The notes under the pieces were generated by a model. It searched no databases, was not told the origin of the DNA, and saw only the letters and a list, made by a program, of their open reading frames with translations. Shown here piece by piece: positions 6,234 through 7,732 of a stretch of DNA of 7,732 nucleotides. Positions within the stretch are counted from its first letter, which is position 1, and every line of letters starts with the position of its first letter. The stretch spans positions 1 to 7,732 of the forward strand of contig CAIUHT010001099.1 in the NCBI GenBank assembly GCA_903898975.1, given 5' to 3'. Source of the DNA: an uncultured Planctomycetaceae bacterium (lineage in GTDB: Bacteria > Planctomycetota > Planctomycetia > Planctomycetales > Planctomycetaceae). The translations under genes and the position numbers were made by a program.

Positions 6234-7732
6234 ATGCTCTCTGTCCACCGCTTCAGCCTGGTGCTAACCGTCGGCTGCCTCCTGGCCGGCGTCACCACTG
6301 CCCAAGAGCCCCCCCGTTCGCCTGAGCCCCCGTCGCCCGAGTCCCGTCCGCGCACCTCCGAAGCGCCTTCCGCCGCCCCGAAGTCGCTAACTGACGAAGC
6401 CACCCGCGCTCGCGTCGCCGCCTTCGCCGCCGAGATCGATCAGCTCCTCGAGGCCCGGCTGGCGCAAGAGCAGGTCGTCGCCGCCCCACTTGCCGACGAT
6501 GCCGAGTTCCTCCGTCGCGCGTGGCTCGATGTGGCGGGCAAGATTCCCCCGGTCACTGCGCTCCGCGAGTTCCAGGAAGAGACCCGCCCCGACAAGCGCG
6601 AACGGATGATCGAGGCGCTCCTCGAAGGCCCCGCGTCGCTCCGCCACTTCTCCCGCCTCTGGCGCAAGGTGCTCCTCCCCGAGACCGAAAGCAGTCTCGA
6701 GCAGCGGGTTTTGGTCCCCGCTTTTGAGGCGTGGCTCCGTCAGCGGCTTCTGCAGAATGTTCCTTACGATCGGCTCGTTCGCGAGATCCTCGAGCTGACC
6801 GTCGACCCCCGGCAAGCCGCCAACCCCTTCCAGCCGCAGGCCGAACTCAACCCGCTCGGTTTCTACCAGGCCAAAGAGCTGAAGCCCGAGAATCTCGCCG
6901 CGGCGACCGCCCGCATGTTCCTTGGCGTCCGCATTGAATGTGCCCAATGCCACGACCATCCCTTCGATGACTGGAAGCAGGAGCAGTTCTGGGGTTACGC
7001 GGCGTTCTTCGCCGGCCTGAATCGCCCGGAGGGCCAGATGCTCATGAGCGACCAGGGCGACCCCATCTTCGAATCGCTGGGAGCGACCGAACTGGCCATC
7101 CCCCTCAAAGACAAGAAGGTGCTCCCCACCTGGTTCGATGGCGAACTCGCCAAGGTGGGCTCGCGCGAAAGCCCCCGCAAGATCCTCGCCGCCTGGATGG
7201 TCTCGGGCGAGAATCCCTACTTCGCCCGGGCGCTTGTCAATCGCCTGTGGGGGCATTTCTTCGGCCAGGGCCTCGTCGATCCCATCGACGATTTCACCGC
7301 CGAGAATCCCCCCAGCCATCCCGAACTGCTCGATCTGCTGGCCCGGCGGTTCGTCGAACAGGGCTACGACGTGCGGTTGCTTATCAGGGCCCTCACCGCG
7401 ACCCGGGCCTATCAGCGGACCAGTCGGCAGACCGACCCCAGCCAGGCCACCCCCCGGCTCTTCTCCCGCATGCAGGTCAAGGGACTCTCACCCGATCAGA
7501 TTTTCGACAGCATCGCCCAGGCGACCGGGCTCACCGAGACCGGGCCCTCCCCCATGTTGCCCGGGCAAGAGGCCCCCGCTCGCGAAAGCTTTCTCGCGGC
7601 GTTCAACAACAGTCACGACTCGCCCGTCGAAACGCAGACCACCATCCTGCAGGCGCTGCAACTGATGAATGGCGACTTCATGGCTCGGGCGACCGACCCT
7701 GCCGTGAGCCAGACCCTGTCGGCCATCATCGA
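6234..7732 (+). CDS. DUF1549/DUF1553 secreted protein (3' end beyond window)
   Basis: The first 499 residues are present and the frame runs off the right edge without a stop. The start is ATG 6234 with GGGGTGA just upstream. A signal peptide is visible at 1-23 (hydrophobic core about 8-20, likely cleavage after TTA at 21-23), followed by a Pro/Ser/Glu-rich linker (25-50). DUF1549 spans about 60-265 and contains GVRIECAQCHDHPF (231-244), with a CxxCH motif at 236-240. DUF1553 begins at about 310 and shows the typical ARALVNRLWGHFFGQGL (331-347) and later NNSHDSP. These proteins are abundant in Planctomycetes and often carry an N-terminal PSCyt1 cytochrome domain, absent here. The biochemical role is not established; an extracytoplasmic role, perhaps linked to polymer breakdown beside sulfatases or DUF1501 proteins, is proposed for relatives. 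The usual DUF1501 partner, if present, would lie beyond the right edge. Confidence 0.92.
   Translation, partial: MLSVHRFSLVLTVGCLLAGVTTAQEPPRSPEPPSPESRPRTSEAPSAAPKSLTDEATRARVAAFAAEIDQLLEARLAQEQVVAAPLADDAEFLRRAWLDVAGKIPPVTALREFQEETRPDKRERMIEALLEGPASLRHFSRLWRKVLLPETESSLEQRVLVPAFEAWLRQRLLQNVPYDRLVREILELTVDPRQAANPFQPQAELNPLGFYQAKELKPENLAAATARMFLGVRIECAQCHDHPFDDWKQEQFWGYAAFFAGLNRPEGQMLMSDQGDPIFESLGATELAIPLKDKKVLPTWFDGELAKVGSRESPRKILAAWMVSGENPYFARALVNRLWGHFFGQGLVDPIDDFTAENPPSHPELLDLLARRFVEQGYDVRLLIRALTATRAYQRTSRQTDPSQATPRLFSRMQVKGLSPDQIFDSIAQATGLTETGPSPMLPGQEAPARESFLAAFNNSHDSPVETQTTILQALQLMNGDFMARATDPAVSQTLSAII

Overview
The window is GC-rich, with strong G/C preference at third codon positions. 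Its right end encodes a DUF1549/DUF1553 protein, a family expanded chiefly in Planctomycetes (PVC group) and rare elsewhere, so a planctomycete chromosome is the best guess. Weak or absent Shine-Dalgarno sequences at some genes fit this but do not prove it. I see no transposase, integrase, phage gene, CRISPR array or rRNA.

Layout from left to right. Positions 31-135 hold seven tandem 15-bp units, most carrying a GC-rich palindrome, just before dprA (159-1307, +), the DNA-uptake/recombination mediator. A 345-bp stretch without a convincing gene follows. Next is a classical short-chain dehydrogenase (1653-2384, +). Converging on it is a Trp-rich gene of unknown family (2618-3559, -). A selenocysteine tRNA gene with anticodon TCA (selC, 3739-3832, -) lies upstream of that gene on the same strand. 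Divergent from selC is a small membrane-anchored, coiled-coil-like protein (4029-4886, +). It is followed by pyrK, the electron-transfer subunit of a class 1B dihydroorotate dehydrogenase (5059-6009, +). Last is a secreted DUF1549/DUF1553 protein with a CxxCH motif (from 6234, +), cut off by the window end.

The genes do not form an obvious pathway. They look like single housekeeping or hypothetical genes with gaps of about 170-350 bp, and candidate promoters are visible before three of them. The most informative element is selC: it implies that the genome decodes some UGA codons as selenocysteine. No selA, selB, selD or convincing selenoprotein gene is in the window. The points most worth a second look are selC, the palindromic tandem repeat at the left edge (whose coding status is ambiguous on both strands) and the Trp-rich unknown protein.
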